A DNA stretch of 64,000 bases. Source: Sphingobacteriales bacterium 46-32 (GTDB lineage: Bacteria > Bacteroidota > Bacteroidia > Chitinophagales > Chitinophagaceae). Position numbers and translations under genes: made by a program. Every line of letters starts with the position of its first letter. Positions within the stretch are counted from its first letter, which is position 1. Positions 26,208-35,584 of this stretch are shown here, piece after piece. The notes below the pieces were generated by a model. The model was given only the letters and a program-made list of their open reading frames with translations. It was not told where the DNA came from and searched no databases. The DNA lies in contig MKTY01000010.1 in the NCBI GenBank assembly GCA_001898485.1, positions 1-64,000 on the forward strand. The letters are read 5' to 3'.

Positions 26208-28778
26208 ATGCTTCGTATTGTCTGTTCGCTCCTTATTGTATGTATTACAAGTCTATCATCCGTTGCGCAGAAAAAGAATAGTGTTCTTCCCATACAACAG
26301 GTGCGGGTGGAGTGGGAGATCGTTGAGAATCATTACCAGGGCAAATCCGGGTTTCAAAGTGTGTTTACCTTTATCAACACAGGAAAAACGGCTCTTCCCG
26401 CAAAAGGATGGTCGCTCTACTTCAATATAGCACGGGCTATAAGACCGGAGTCGGTAGGCGGGGGCATGATCATTGAAAATATCAATGGTGATCTTTTCAA
26501 ACTTAGTCCGGCAGCGGATTTTGCCGGCCTTAAGCCTGGTCAGTCTATCCGTGTTCCGTTTGTGGGAAGCGACTGGGTTATTAATTATACCGATGCCCCC
26601 CAGGGACTTTTCTGGGTACTCGACAGCCAGCCCGATAAAGGGCATTCCGTAAAAGACTATCGCATCATTCCGTCGACCCGGCTGAAGCAAATACAACGTG
26701 CGCCTGCAGACAAATACGGATTTACTACACCGGCCGACCTTTATCAGCAGAACAGTGGAATTCAGGACCTGCCGGCAGAGGGCCTTACCAAAATATTTCC
26801 CACTCCTTCTTATTATAAGGAAGAAGGAGGTCAGCTTGCGCTCCATAATATTACCCAGATTATCACTGATGCAGCTTTCAGCAGGGAAGCCGGTTATCTT
26901 TCTGCTGAACTGGAACAGGTACTTGGTAAAAAAATACCCGTTTCATCAGGCACTTCCGGTAATGCACCGCATATCCTGCTTTCTAAAACCAACCTGCCTT
27001 CCGAAGCATACGAGATTGTCATGACCAGCAACAGCATCGAGATAAAAGGGGGCGATGCCATTGGAATTTTTTATGGTATTCAGTCGCTTCGTTCGCTGTT
27101 GCCGGCAGAAGCATTTGCCGGTAAACAATCTGCCGTTACCATCCCTGTACTGAGTGTGAAAGATGCGCCGCGTTTTGGTTTCAGGGCTTTTATGCTCGAT
27201 GTGGGCAGAAATTTTCATTCCAAACAGCAGGTATTGCGGGTGCTTGACCTGATGGCTTTGTATAAACTCAACGTGTTTCATTTCCATTTCAGCGAAGATG
27301 AAGGATGGCGTATAGAAATGCCTTCGCTGCCGGAACTTACAACTATTGGAGCCCGGCGTGGTTTTCCGGTTGATGAAAGTAAACAACTGATGCCCAGTTA
27401 TGGCTCCGGTCCCGATAATAATTCTGCCGGCAGTGGTTATTATTCCAAAACAGATTTTATAGAAATACTCCGGTATGCTGCCGACAGGCATATACGTGTT
27501 GTACCCGAGATCGAAACACCGGGACATGCCCGCGCTGCAGTGGTGAGCATGAAGGCCCGTTATGAAAGATTGATGAAGGAGGGAAAAAAGGAAGCGGCAG
27601 AAGAATATATGCTGCATGATCCCAACGACCGATCGGTCTACCGCTCTGTGCAGGGATGGCGTGACAATGCCATGAATGTGGCGTTGCCATCGGTATATCG
27701 TTTCCTGGGCCGTGTACTCGATGATTTCATTGCTCTGTACAAAGAAGCCGGCGTTCCTTTTACCATGGTGCATGTGGGCGGTGATGAACTTCCGGCAGGT
27801 GTATGGGAAAAATCGCCCATTGCACAGGAGCTAATAGCCAGGGAGCCCGGACTTCACAAAACCGAAGACCTCTGGTATTATTATTATGAAAAAGTAAACC
27901 AGTTACTAAAAGAAAGAGGGTTGCAGGCTTATGGCTGGGAAGAAGCCGGTATGCGTAAAACCATGCTCGATGGCAAACCCCATTATATTCCCAATCCCGA
28001 TTTTGCAAAAGGTTTTTTTCAGCTCGATGTATGGAATAATATGCTGGGCTGGGGCGCCGAAGATCTGGCCTACCGGCTGGCCAATGCCGGTTACGAGATC
28101 GTGCTTTCGCCGGTAAGTAATGTGTATTTTGATATGTGCTATTACAAAAATTTCGATGAACCCGGTTACTACTGGGGAGGGTTTATTGACCTCGACAAAC
28201 CCTGGCAATTCATACCATATGATTATTATAAAAATGCCCGAAAAGATAAATTCAATCAAGACCTGCCCGCTTCTTTTTTTGAACACAAAGAACGGCTCAC
28301 TGATTATGGCAAACAACATATCACCGGTATGCAGGGATTGCTGTGGAGTGAAACGCTCGTGAATCAGCAGTTGATGGAATACATGCTGCTACCCAAACTG
28401 CTGGGCCTGGCTGAGCGTGCCTGGAGTGCCGATCCGGCCTGGGCTGCCGAAGCGGAACCAATGGCCGGAGCAGCCTACTGGAAAGACTGGTCACAATTTG
28501 TGAATCGCGTAGGTAAACGGGAATTGCCAAAGCTCGATCACCTGGCCGGCGGTTTTGCCTATCGCATACCCACGCCCGGACTGATCGCAGAAAATGGTGT
28601 AGTGAAAGCAAATATTCAACTGCCGGGATTTGAACTCCGCTATACGGTCAATGGCAAAGAACCTGATGCCCAAAGCAAATTATATACAGCTCCGATAACT
28701 GAAAAAGGGCTTATCCGGATGAAAGCCTTTAACCGGGTAGGAAGAGGAGGCAAAATGGCTGAGCTGAATAATCAATGA
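26208..28778 (+). CDS. GH20 beta-N-acetylhexosaminidase (chitobiase type)
   Basis: Secreted enzyme of 856 residues: signal peptide, CHB_HEX carbohydrate-binding domain (about 30-165), GH20 N-terminal domain (about 190-325), TIM-barrel catalytic domain starting at FGFRAFMLDVGRNFHS, with catalytic Asp526-Glu527 in HVGGDE and FHFHFSEDEGWR earlier, and a C-terminal CHB_HEX_C-like beta domain (RYTVNGKEPDA). It removes terminal GlcNAc from chitooligosaccharides by substrate-assisted catalysis, acting in the periplasm or at the surface. It is a single gene; no chitin-binding SusD-type partner is nearby. Confidence 0.96.
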   Translation: MLRIVCSLLIVCITSLSSVAQKKNSVLPIQQVRVEWEIVENHYQGKSGFQSVFTFINTGKTALPAKGWSLYFNIARAIRPESVGGGMIIENINGDLFKLSPAADFAGLKPGQSIRVPFVGSDWVINYTDAPQGLFWVLDSQPDKGHSVKDYRIIPSTRLKQIQRAPADKYGFTTPADLYQQNSGIQDLPAEGLTKIFPTPSYYKEEGGQLALHNITQIITDAAFSREAGYLSAELEQVLGKKIPVSSGTSGNAPHILLSKTNLPSEAYEIVMTSNSIEIKGGDAIGIFYGIQSLRSLLPAEAFAGKQSAVTIPVLSVKDAPRFGFRAFMLDVGRNFHSKQQVLRVLDLMALYKLNVFHFHFSEDEGWRIEMPSLPELTTIGARRGFPVDESKQLMPSYGSGPDNNSAGSGYYSKTDFIEILRYAADRHIRVVPEIETPGHARAAVVSMKARYERLMKEGKKEAAEEYMLHDPNDRSVYRSVQGWRDNAMNVALPSVYRFLGRVLDDFIALYKEAGVPFTMVHVGGDELPAGVWEKSPIAQELIAREPGLHKTEDLWYYYYEKVNQLLKERGLQAYGWEEAGMRKTMLDGKPHYIPNPDFAKGFFQLDVWNNMLGWGAEDLAYRLANAGYEIVLSPVSNVYFDMCYYKNFDEPGYYWGGFIDLDKPWQFIPYDYYKNARKDKFNQDLPASFFEHKERLTDYGKQHITGMQGLLWSETLVNQQLMEYMLLPKLLGLAERAWSADPAWAAEAEPMAGAAYWKDWSQFVNRVGKRELPKLDHLAGGFAYRIPTPGLIAENGVVKANIQLPGFELRYTVNGKEPDAQSKLYTAPITEKGLIRMKAFNRVGRGGKMAELNNQ

Positions 28779-29263
28779 TGTTTACTTACAGGAAAGCTCT
28801 TTTATTTTCATTTTCCATCTACAGGCACAATTAAATGATTTATGCTTCTGTTGCTCAGAAAAAGCTGCTATGGGAAAAGAGAAGTTTATTAATTAAACTC
28901 ATACAAATGATCCGGATGCCTGTTGACAACAATTCCCTGTAAATAAATAGGGCTCGTTTGTGTCACTAATGGCACTATTTCACCGCCTTACCGGCCCCGC
29001 CGGCGAGGAGGCAAAAAAACGGGATTAAAAGTAGGCGCAAGCAACTAACGAAAGCAGAAATGTGAGGGCAACAACCTGTTTGATTAACTCTTTTGCAACA
29101 CTTAAGCAGTGGGGAAACTTTCAAGAACACAAATTCCCTTTCTGGGTTTACCGGGTAACAGTTTATTATACTTAAGTGATATGGAATATGACGATCGTCT
29201 TTAAAATCTAGTATGCAAATATTCTTCATCTTTTTTCTATAATTTTGCGCATCCGCAAAAGTG
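28779..29263. other. Intergenic region, 485 bp
   Basis: No gene supported. A minus-strand frame at 28975-29331 overlaps the start of the next plus-strand gene and has no recognisable content. A TAATTTTG box at 29240-29247 fits the -7 promoter element for that gene, but I find no TTG at the usual spacing. Confidence 0.4.
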
Positions 29264-29602
29264 ATGAAGTATCTATTCAAACGATTATTACCCATTATAC
29301 TGTTTATCGGTACACTGCTGTGCAATGTCATGGCAGGTGCATCGCTGGGTGCGTCTTTTGTGGATGTAGTTACGGAGAGCCATGGTATTCATGCGGAAGG
29401 TGCTGAGTTGATGCCCGATGAGATAGTTACATTCCGCAAGTTACAGATCAGACGAAAGCTGCAGGACGTTGAACCGGATAATGAAAATATCGCAGCAGAC
29501 GAATTGCTCGCTTCGGCTGGTAAGCGCAATACCCACTACTTAAATTCCGATGCCAAACAGGATGTCTGTTACGGCCTTCTTTTTCTACAGCAGCTATTCT
29601 GA
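29264..29602 (+). CDS. Small secreted hypothetical protein
   Basis: 112 residues from the ATG at 29264 (a GTG one codon earlier is less likely). A signal peptide (KRLLPIILFIGTLLCNVMAG) precedes a hydrophilic mature part with two possible helices and no cysteine pair or enzyme motif. A -7-like TAATTTTG lies 17 bases upstream. It precedes the efflux operon by 150 bases in the same direction but is probably a separate unit. Not recognised. Confidence 0.5.
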   Translation: MKYLFKRLLPIILFIGTLLCNVMAGASLGASFVDVVTESHGIHAEGAELMPDEIVTFRKLQIRRKLQDVEPDNENIAADELLASAGKRNTHYLNSDAKQDVCYGLLFLQQLF

Positions 29603-29750
29603 TCCCCATTTATTTTTTTTCGGATTCCCGGTTCGGGCAACCAGCAGTTGATATTTACTGATCTGCCTGGTAATCTTTTACATTTTATTATTCAGGTTTT
29701 GACCGGATGAGTTGATCATGCCGGTGTCATTATTCATTTTTAATAACTAA

Positions 29751-30845
29751 ATGATGAGGAAATCTATTTTCTCTATCCTGCTTTTACTGGTACTACTGGC
29801 GGCTTGCAACAGTAAGTCTGACAACAAAAAAAACGGAGATGATGAAAGAATTTATCCGGCCGTTAAGGTAGCCGAAAAAGATACACTGCTCAATGTGCCT
29901 TATGTTGCCGACATACAGGCTCAGAAAAATGTAGAACTGCGCAGTCGTACGGAAGGTGTGCTGGAGAATATCTTTATCAAAGAAGGACAGTATGTAGCGG
30001 AAGGGCAATTGCTGTTTAAGATCAGCGATAGTGATTTGCAGATCGAGAAAAGCCGTGCAGAAGCCGCTTATAATAGTGCGATGGCCGATGCGCGGGTGGC
30101 CGAGGTGGAAGTAGACCGGGTACAGCTACTCGTTGAAAAGAAAGTGATTACCCAGACAGAACTGGAGCTGGCAAAAGCCAAACAAAAGGCCCTGCTGGCA
30201 AAGGCAGATATTGCCGCCGCAGAAAAGAATGCCATTGAAAAGAAAATCTCCTATACCCGGGTACTGGCTCCTTTTGCCGGGGTGGTAGACCGTATACCAT
30301 TAAAAGAAGGGAGTCTGCTGTCCCCGGGATCACTGTTAACTACCCTTTCGGATGTAGGTAATGTGTATGCCTATTTTAATATCTCCGAAAACGAATATTT
30401 CCAGATCGTACAAAACGGATCGGGTAGCCCGGAAAATAAAGCCATACGGCTGGTGCTTCCCGATGGCTCTGTCTATCCCTACACCGGCACACTTGCTGCT
30501 GCAGAAAGTGAGATAGATGCCAATACCGGCAATATTGCCTATAAGGCTATTTTCAAAAATCCTCAGCATGTATTGCGTCACGGCGCATCGGGCAGGATAC
30601 TGATCGAACGCGCTGTACCCAATGCCATACTCGTGCCGCAAAAAGCTGTATTTGAGATCCAGGACAAAAATTATGTCTTTATGCTCGATGGAGATAATGT
30701 AGCAAAAATGAAAAGTATAGGCGTCAATCAGCGGATCGCAGACTACTATATCGTAAACGATGGACTTAACTCGGGCGATAAAGTAATAGTGGAAGGCATT
30801 CAGTCAATAAGGGACGGTCAGAAAGTGCAGGTCAAAATGCTGTAA
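29751..30845 (+). CDS. RND efflux periplasmic adaptor (membrane fusion lipoprotein)
   Basis: Adaptor of 364 residues with lipobox LLAAC (Cys19), the first lipoyl half with RSRTEGVLENIFIKEGQYV, a helical hairpin (about 95-150), the second lipoyl half (SYTRVLAPFAGVVDRIPLKEGSLLSPG) and beta-barrel and proximal domains. It links the inner-membrane pump to the outer-membrane channel. Two adjacent ATGs (29751, 29754) are possible starts. TTG at 29648 and TAATCTTT at 29671, 20 bases apart, are a weak promoter candidate. First gene of a complete three-gene efflux operon. Confidence 0.95.
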   Translation: MMRKSIFSILLLLVLLAACNSKSDNKKNGDDERIYPAVKVAEKDTLLNVPYVADIQAQKNVELRSRTEGVLENIFIKEGQYVAEGQLLFKISDSDLQIEKSRAEAAYNSAMADARVAEVEVDRVQLLVEKKVITQTELELAKAKQKALLAKADIAAAEKNAIEKKISYTRVLAPFAGVVDRIPLKEGSLLSPGSLLTTLSDVGNVYAYFNISENEYFQIVQNGSGSPENKAIRLVLPDGSVYPYTGTLAAAESEIDANTGNIAYKAIFKNPQHVLRHGASGRILIERAVPNAILVPQKAVFEIQDKNYVFMLDGDNVAKMKSIGVNQRIADYYIVNDGLNSGDKVIVEGIQSIRDGQKVQVKML

Positions 30846-30901
30846 CTGCAGGATACCTGCCGGCCGTTCACTTTTCCTGAACAACGATTAATAAGATTAT
30901 A

Positions 30902-33900
30902 ATGATAGAAACATTTATACGGAGACCGGTATTGTCGCTGGTTATCTCCATTTTTATAACCCTGCTGGGTGTACTGGCTCTTTTTGGCTTGCCGGTTACC
31001 CAATTCCCGGATATAGTACCTCCTTCGGTGGCCGTAACGGCACGTTATACAGGCGCCAATGCCGAAGTATCTGTAGATGCGGTGGCGGTACCGCTTGAAA
31101 AAGCCATTAATGGCGTGCCTGGTATGACCTATATGTCTACTGTAACAGGTAACGATGGCGTGACTATGATCACTGTTTACTTCGAAGTGGGTACAGATCC
31201 CGACATGGCAGCTGTAAACGTACAAAACCGGGTTACCACTGTGCTGGATGAGCTTCCTGAAGAAGTTATCAAAGCAGGTGTGACCACAGAGAAGGAAGTA
31301 AACAGCATGCTGATGTACCTCAATATTACCAGTACAGACCCGCATGCTGATGAAAGTTTTATTTACAATTTCGCCGATATCAATATTCTTAAGGAGCTGA
31401 AGCGTATAGAAGGAGTAGGCCGGGCCGAGATCATGGGACAGAAGGATTATGCGATGCGGGTATGGTTAAAGCCCGATAAACTGCTAGCCTATAATGTATC
31501 TACCGATGAAGTGATTCAGGCGCTCCGCAATCAGAACGTTTCGGCAGCTCCGGGAAAAACAGGAGAGAGTTCCGGCAAGACAAAAAATGAACTGCAATAT
31601 GTATTGCGCTATACGGGCAAGTTTTCGCAGCCGCGCCAGTATGAAGATATTGCTATCAGGGCCAACAGCGATGGTACCATTCTGAAGTTAAAGGATCTGG
31701 CAGATGTAGAGTTTGGAGCAATGAGCTACAATATGTCATCCAAAAGTGATGGCCGGCCGGCGGCTTCCATCATGATCAAACAAAGACCGGGCTCCAATGC
31801 GAGCGATGTAATTGATAATATAAAAGATAAAATGCGGGAGCTGAAAGAAACATCTTTCCCTCCCGGTATGGAATACAGCTATGCGTATGATGTGTCGCGT
31901 TTCCTGGATGCGTCTGTATCGGCGGTATTAAAAACACTGGTGGAAGCTTTTTTACTGGTAGGTATTGTGGTATTTATTTTTTTGCAGGACTGGAGGTCCA
32001 CGCTTATTCCCGTGCTGGCAGTGCCGGTATCGCTGGTAGGTACACTGGCCTTTATGATGATGCTGGGTTTTTCCATCAACCTGCTTACTCTTTTTGCGCT
32101 GGTACTGGCCATTGGTATCGTGGTCGACAACGCAATTGTGGTTGTTGAAGCGGTGCATGTAAAAATGGTAGAGGATCACCTGTCGCCGCTGGATGCCACT
32201 ATTGCGGCCATGAAGGAGATAACCGGTGCTATCATTGCCATTACGCTGGTCATGTCGGCTGTATTTGTACCGGTAGCCTTTCTGAGTGGTCCAGTAGGCG
32301 TGTTTTACCGGCAGTTTTCGCTTACACTTGCTTTTGCCATTGTTATATCCGGGATAAACGCGCTTACACTTACTCCCGCACTTTGTGCCCTCATGCTCAA
32401 ACATACCAATCCGGCGGGGCGTAAAGGATGGCTGCAAAAATTCTTTAATGGATTCAACAACAGGTTTGATGCGACCAACCGCAGGTATCAATCGCTGCTG
32501 AAGCGAATGGCCGGCCGTCGTATACTTACACTGGTCACACTTGTATTATTCTTCGTTCTTACCTGGGGCGCAGCATCCATTTTGCCCGGAGGCTTTATTC
32601 CTGCAGAAGATCAGGGAATGATATACGTAAACGTGACTACCCCGCAGGGTGCAACGGTAGAGCGTACAGAAAAAATACTGGATGATATTACAGCCATTGC
32701 CTCGAAAGTGGAAGGCGTGGAGAGTGTAACAACACTAGCAGGGTACAGCCTTACCAACGAAATTGCCGGGGCTTCGTATGGTATGGGTATGATCAATCTG
32801 AAAGCATGGAAGGATCGCAAAAAAAGTGCCGATGAAATCATCGGGGAACTTACTCGGCAGACAACACCGGTCACCGATGCGCGGATAGAAATCTTTTCAC
32901 CGCCAACCGTTCCGGGTTTTGGTAATACCAGCGGCTTTGAATTGCGTTTGCTGAACCGGGGTAATGATAACATGCAGGAAGCCTCCGCTGTGACCGCTAA
33001 GTTTATGGAAGAAATTGAGCAAACACCCGAAGTGAATAATGTGTTTACCAGCTTTGATGCCTCTTTTCCCCAGTACCTGATACATATTGATTATGACATG
33101 GCGGCAAAAAAAGGTGTAACGGTGGATAATGCCATGAATACGCTGCAAACACTGCTGGGCAGTTATTATGCAACCAATTTTATCCGGTTCAATCAGCTGT
33201 ATAAAGTGATGGTGCAGGCAGCACCCGAATACAGAAATACCCCGCAGGATGTCTTGTTGCAGTATGTAAAGAACGATAAAGGTGAGATGGTGCCTTTTTC
33301 ATCGTTTACCACAATAGAACGCGTATTCGGACCAGAACAGATCACGCGGTATAATATGTATACATCGGCGATGATAAATGGTGAGGCGGCTGCCGGCGTG
33401 AGTAGCGGAGATGCCATTGCTGCCGTTGAAAAGCTGGCAGATGAAAAATTACCGAGAGGCTACAGTATTGACTGGAGTGGTATGACCAGGGAGGAGATCT
33501 TATCCGGCAATCAGGCTGTGTACATTTTCCTGCTCTGCCTGCTGTTTGTGTATTTATTGCTGGCTGCGCAGTATGAAAGTTTCCTATTGCCGCTGCCGGT
33601 TATTCTGAGTTTACCGGCAGGTATATTCGGCTCATTTATTTTCCTGAAGCTGGCGGGACTGGAAAACAATATTTATGCCCAGGTGGCATTGGTAATGCTC
33701 ATCGGTTTGCTGGGCAAAAATGCTATTCTCATTGTAGAGTTTGCCATTCAGCGGCAAAAAGAAGGTTTATCTGTGCTCCAGGCAGCCATCGAAGGAGCTG
33801 CTCAACGGTTACGTCCTATCCTGATGACATCATTTGCCTTTATTGCAGGGCTGATTCCATTATGCATAGCTACGGGAGCAGGCGCCATGGGTAATAGATC

Positions 33901-34051
33901 CATTGGCGTAGCCGCTGCCGGCGGAATGCTGATCGGTACATTATTCGGTGTCATTGTCATTCCCGGCTTATATGTGCTTTTCGCATCTCTTTCGCGACGA
34001 AAAAAGAAAAAAGCATCGCATCTGACACCTGTTCCCGCTTCAAACAACTAA
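30902..34051 (+). CDS. RND multidrug efflux permease (AcrB/HAE1 type)
   Basis: Inner-membrane pump of 1049 residues, full family length, starting MIETFIRRPVLSLVISI. The fourth helix carries GIVVDNAIVVVEA, where AcrB has two acidic residues; here the second is Asn, as in many Bacteroidota pumps. Two large periplasmic loops are present (about 35-335 and 560-870). It exports drugs or lipophilic compounds using the proton gradient. It lies 56 bases after the adaptor and 4 bases before the outer-membrane factor gene. Confidence 0.96.
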   Translation: MIETFIRRPVLSLVISIFITLLGVLALFGLPVTQFPDIVPPSVAVTARYTGANAEVSVDAVAVPLEKAINGVPGMTYMSTVTGNDGVTMITVYFEVGTDPDMAAVNVQNRVTTVLDELPEEVIKAGVTTEKEVNSMLMYLNITSTDPHADESFIYNFADINILKELKRIEGVGRAEIMGQKDYAMRVWLKPDKLLAYNVSTDEVIQALRNQNVSAAPGKTGESSGKTKNELQYVLRYTGKFSQPRQYEDIAIRANSDGTILKLKDLADVEFGAMSYNMSSKSDGRPAASIMIKQRPGSNASDVIDNIKDKMRELKETSFPPGMEYSYAYDVSRFLDASVSAVLKTLVEAFLLVGIVVFIFLQDWRSTLIPVLAVPVSLVGTLAFMMMLGFSINLLTLFALVLAIGIVVDNAIVVVEAVHVKMVEDHLSPLDATIAAMKEITGAIIAITLVMSAVFVPVAFLSGPVGVFYRQFSLTLAFAIVISGINALTLTPALCALMLKHTNPAGRKGWLQKFFNGFNNRFDATNRRYQSLLKRMAGRRILTLVTLVLFFVLTWGAASILPGGFIPAEDQGMIYVNVTTPQGATVERTEKILDDITAIASKVEGVESVTTLAGYSLTNEIAGASYGMGMINLKAWKDRKKSADEIIGELTRQTTPVTDARIEIFSPPTVPGFGNTSGFELRLLNRGNDNMQEASAVTAKFMEEIEQTPEVNNVFTSFDASFPQYLIHIDYDMAAKKGVTVDNAMNTLQTLLGSYYATNFIRFNQLYKVMVQAAPEYRNTPQDVLLQYVKNDKGEMVPFSSFTTIERVFGPEQITRYNMYTSAMINGEAAAGVSSGDAIAAVEKLADEKLPRGYSIDWSGMTREEILSGNQAVYIFLLCLLFVYLLLAAQYESFLLPLPVILSLPAGIFGSFIFLKLAGLENNIYAQVALVMLIGLLGKNAILIVEFAIQRQKEGLSVLQAAIEGAAQRLRPILMTSFAFIAGLIPLCIATGAGAMGNRSIGVAAAGGMLIGTLFGVIVIPGLYVLFASLSRRKKKKASHLTPVPASNN

Positions 34052-34055
34052 TGAA

Positions 34056-35507
34056 ATGAACAAAAGAACTATAACAACAATTCTGCCGGCAGCTTTCCTT
34101 CTCCTGCTACTTGCCGGCTGTACGATACCCCAAAAAGTATCCCGGAAAGAAATACCAGCACCTCCGGTTAGCTACGGTGCAGATAGTAAGACAGATACGT
34201 TTTCTGTTGCAGCACTGAGTTATAAAGAATACTTCAGCGATTCTTTACTGGCAAAGCTGATTGCTGAAGTGCTCAGCAATAATTTTGATAATAAGATTGC
34301 AACGGAGCGGCTCAGGATAGGAGAAGCTTTATTGCAAATGCGAAAAGGAGCCCTGTTGCCATCTTTGAATATCCGGGCCGAAGCAACCGGTACACGTTAT
34401 GGCCGGCATACCATCGAAGGAGTGGGAAATTTCGATACCAATCTGTCTCCTAATATTGATAAAAGCCAGCAGGTCAATACCCGCATCACACCCAATTACT
34501 GGCTGGGGCTTGATGCCAGCTGGGAAATAGATATGTGGGGGAAACTGAAGCAAATGAAGAAGGCTGCCCGCGAACGCTTTCTGGCAACAACGCATGGCAG
34601 AGATCTGCTTCGCTCGGCAATAGTAACCCAGACTGCTATGCTGTATTACGAACTGATAGCGCTCGACCGGGAAGCAGATATGCTGCATGAAAATATAAAC
34701 CTGCAAAAGGAAGCCCTCGAAATGGTTAGGGTGCAGAAAGAAGTAGGCCGGGCTACCGAACTGGCGGTGCAGCAGTTTGAAGCCCAGCTGGCCAATACAG
34801 AAGTAGTGCTGATTGATGTGCAGCAGCAGATTGTTGCTGCCGAAAATCAGCTCTTGCTTCTCTGTGGTAAATACGAGGGTGTCATTGAGCGAAGAAATGT
34901 TATAACCATCAATGGTACCGGCTACCTGGCCCGTCATGGGCAGCCTGCCCAGCTGCTGCAGTACCGGCCCGATGTACTGACCGCTTTTCGTGAACTGGAA
35001 GCATCCCTGGCAGATAGCAGGGCGGCCCGTGCAGCGTTTTTTCCCACTGTCGCCCTGTCGGCTTATGGCGGCTATAACTCTTTTAACGCAGGGTATTTCT
35101 TTAATCCCACCTCTGCCGTATTTCAGTTGCTGGGCAATATCGTTGCACCGGTTTTTCAGCGGCATGAAATAAGAGCCAACTTCAAAATAGCAACTGCCAG
35201 CCAGGAAATGGCCTTCCTGGAATATCAGAAATCCGTACTGAATGCCTACCAGGAAGTAAAGACCGTATTGAGTTACCTGGGAAAGACAGAAAATATGCTT
35301 GTTCTCAAATCAAAGGAGGTAACCGCACTTACGAAAGGAGTAGACGCATCAAACGACCTGTATGTGGCCGGGTATGCCAATTACCTGGAGATCATTTCGG
35401 CACAAAAAAGCAAACTGGCGGCCGATATGGACTTTATTAAACTGCAGCGAAATCAGGCACATGCACTCATTCAATTATATAAAGCTCTTGGTGGTGCCTG
35501 GCAATAG
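34056..35507 (+). CDS. Outer-membrane efflux factor (TolC/NodT family lipoprotein)
   Basis: Protein of 483 residues with lipobox LLLAGC (Cys22) and the two repeated halves of outer-membrane efflux factors: helical barrel segments with LGLDASWEIDMWGKL, the PAQLLQYRPDVLTAFRELEA motif and the C-terminal VLNAYQEVKTVLSYL repeat. It forms the exit duct of the pump. It is the last gene of the operon and is closed by a strong hairpin 27 bases on. Confidence 0.95.
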   Translation: MNKRTITTILPAAFLLLLLAGCTIPQKVSRKEIPAPPVSYGADSKTDTFSVAALSYKEYFSDSLLAKLIAEVLSNNFDNKIATERLRIGEALLQMRKGALLPSLNIRAEATGTRYGRHTIEGVGNFDTNLSPNIDKSQQVNTRITPNYWLGLDASWEIDMWGKLKQMKKAARERFLATTHGRDLLRSAIVTQTAMLYYELIALDREADMLHENINLQKEALEMVRVQKEVGRATELAVQQFEAQLANTEVVLIDVQQQIVAAENQLLLLCGKYEGVIERRNVITINGTGYLARHGQPAQLLQYRPDVLTAFRELEASLADSRAARAAFFPTVALSAYGGYNSFNAGYFFNPTSAVFQLLGNIVAPVFQRHEIRANFKIATASQEMAFLEYQKSVLNAYQEVKTVLSYLGKTENMLVLKSKEVTALTKGVDASNDLYVAGYANYLEIISAQKSKLAADMDFIKLQRNQAHALIQLYKALGGAWQ

Positions 35508-35533
35508 CATTTTTTAAAACGCAGACTCTTCTG

Positions 35534-35573
35534 TAATCGCTGTCCTGAGCTTGCAGACTCAGGACAGCGATTA
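35534..35573. terminator. Bidirectional terminator hairpin (16-bp perfect stem)
   Basis: Inverted repeat 35534-35549 with 35558-35573, all 16 pairs matched, eight-base loop. It lies between the convergent ends of the efflux operon and the glycosyltransferase gene. The T-run is short on both sides, but position and stem strength fit a shared terminator. Confidence 0.8.
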
Positions 35574-35584
35574 ATTGCGCATAG

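Noticed and set aside
28975-29331. 118-codon minus-strand frame
   Set aside because: It overlaps the start of the plus-strand secreted protein gene, and its sequence shows no family and no credible start context.
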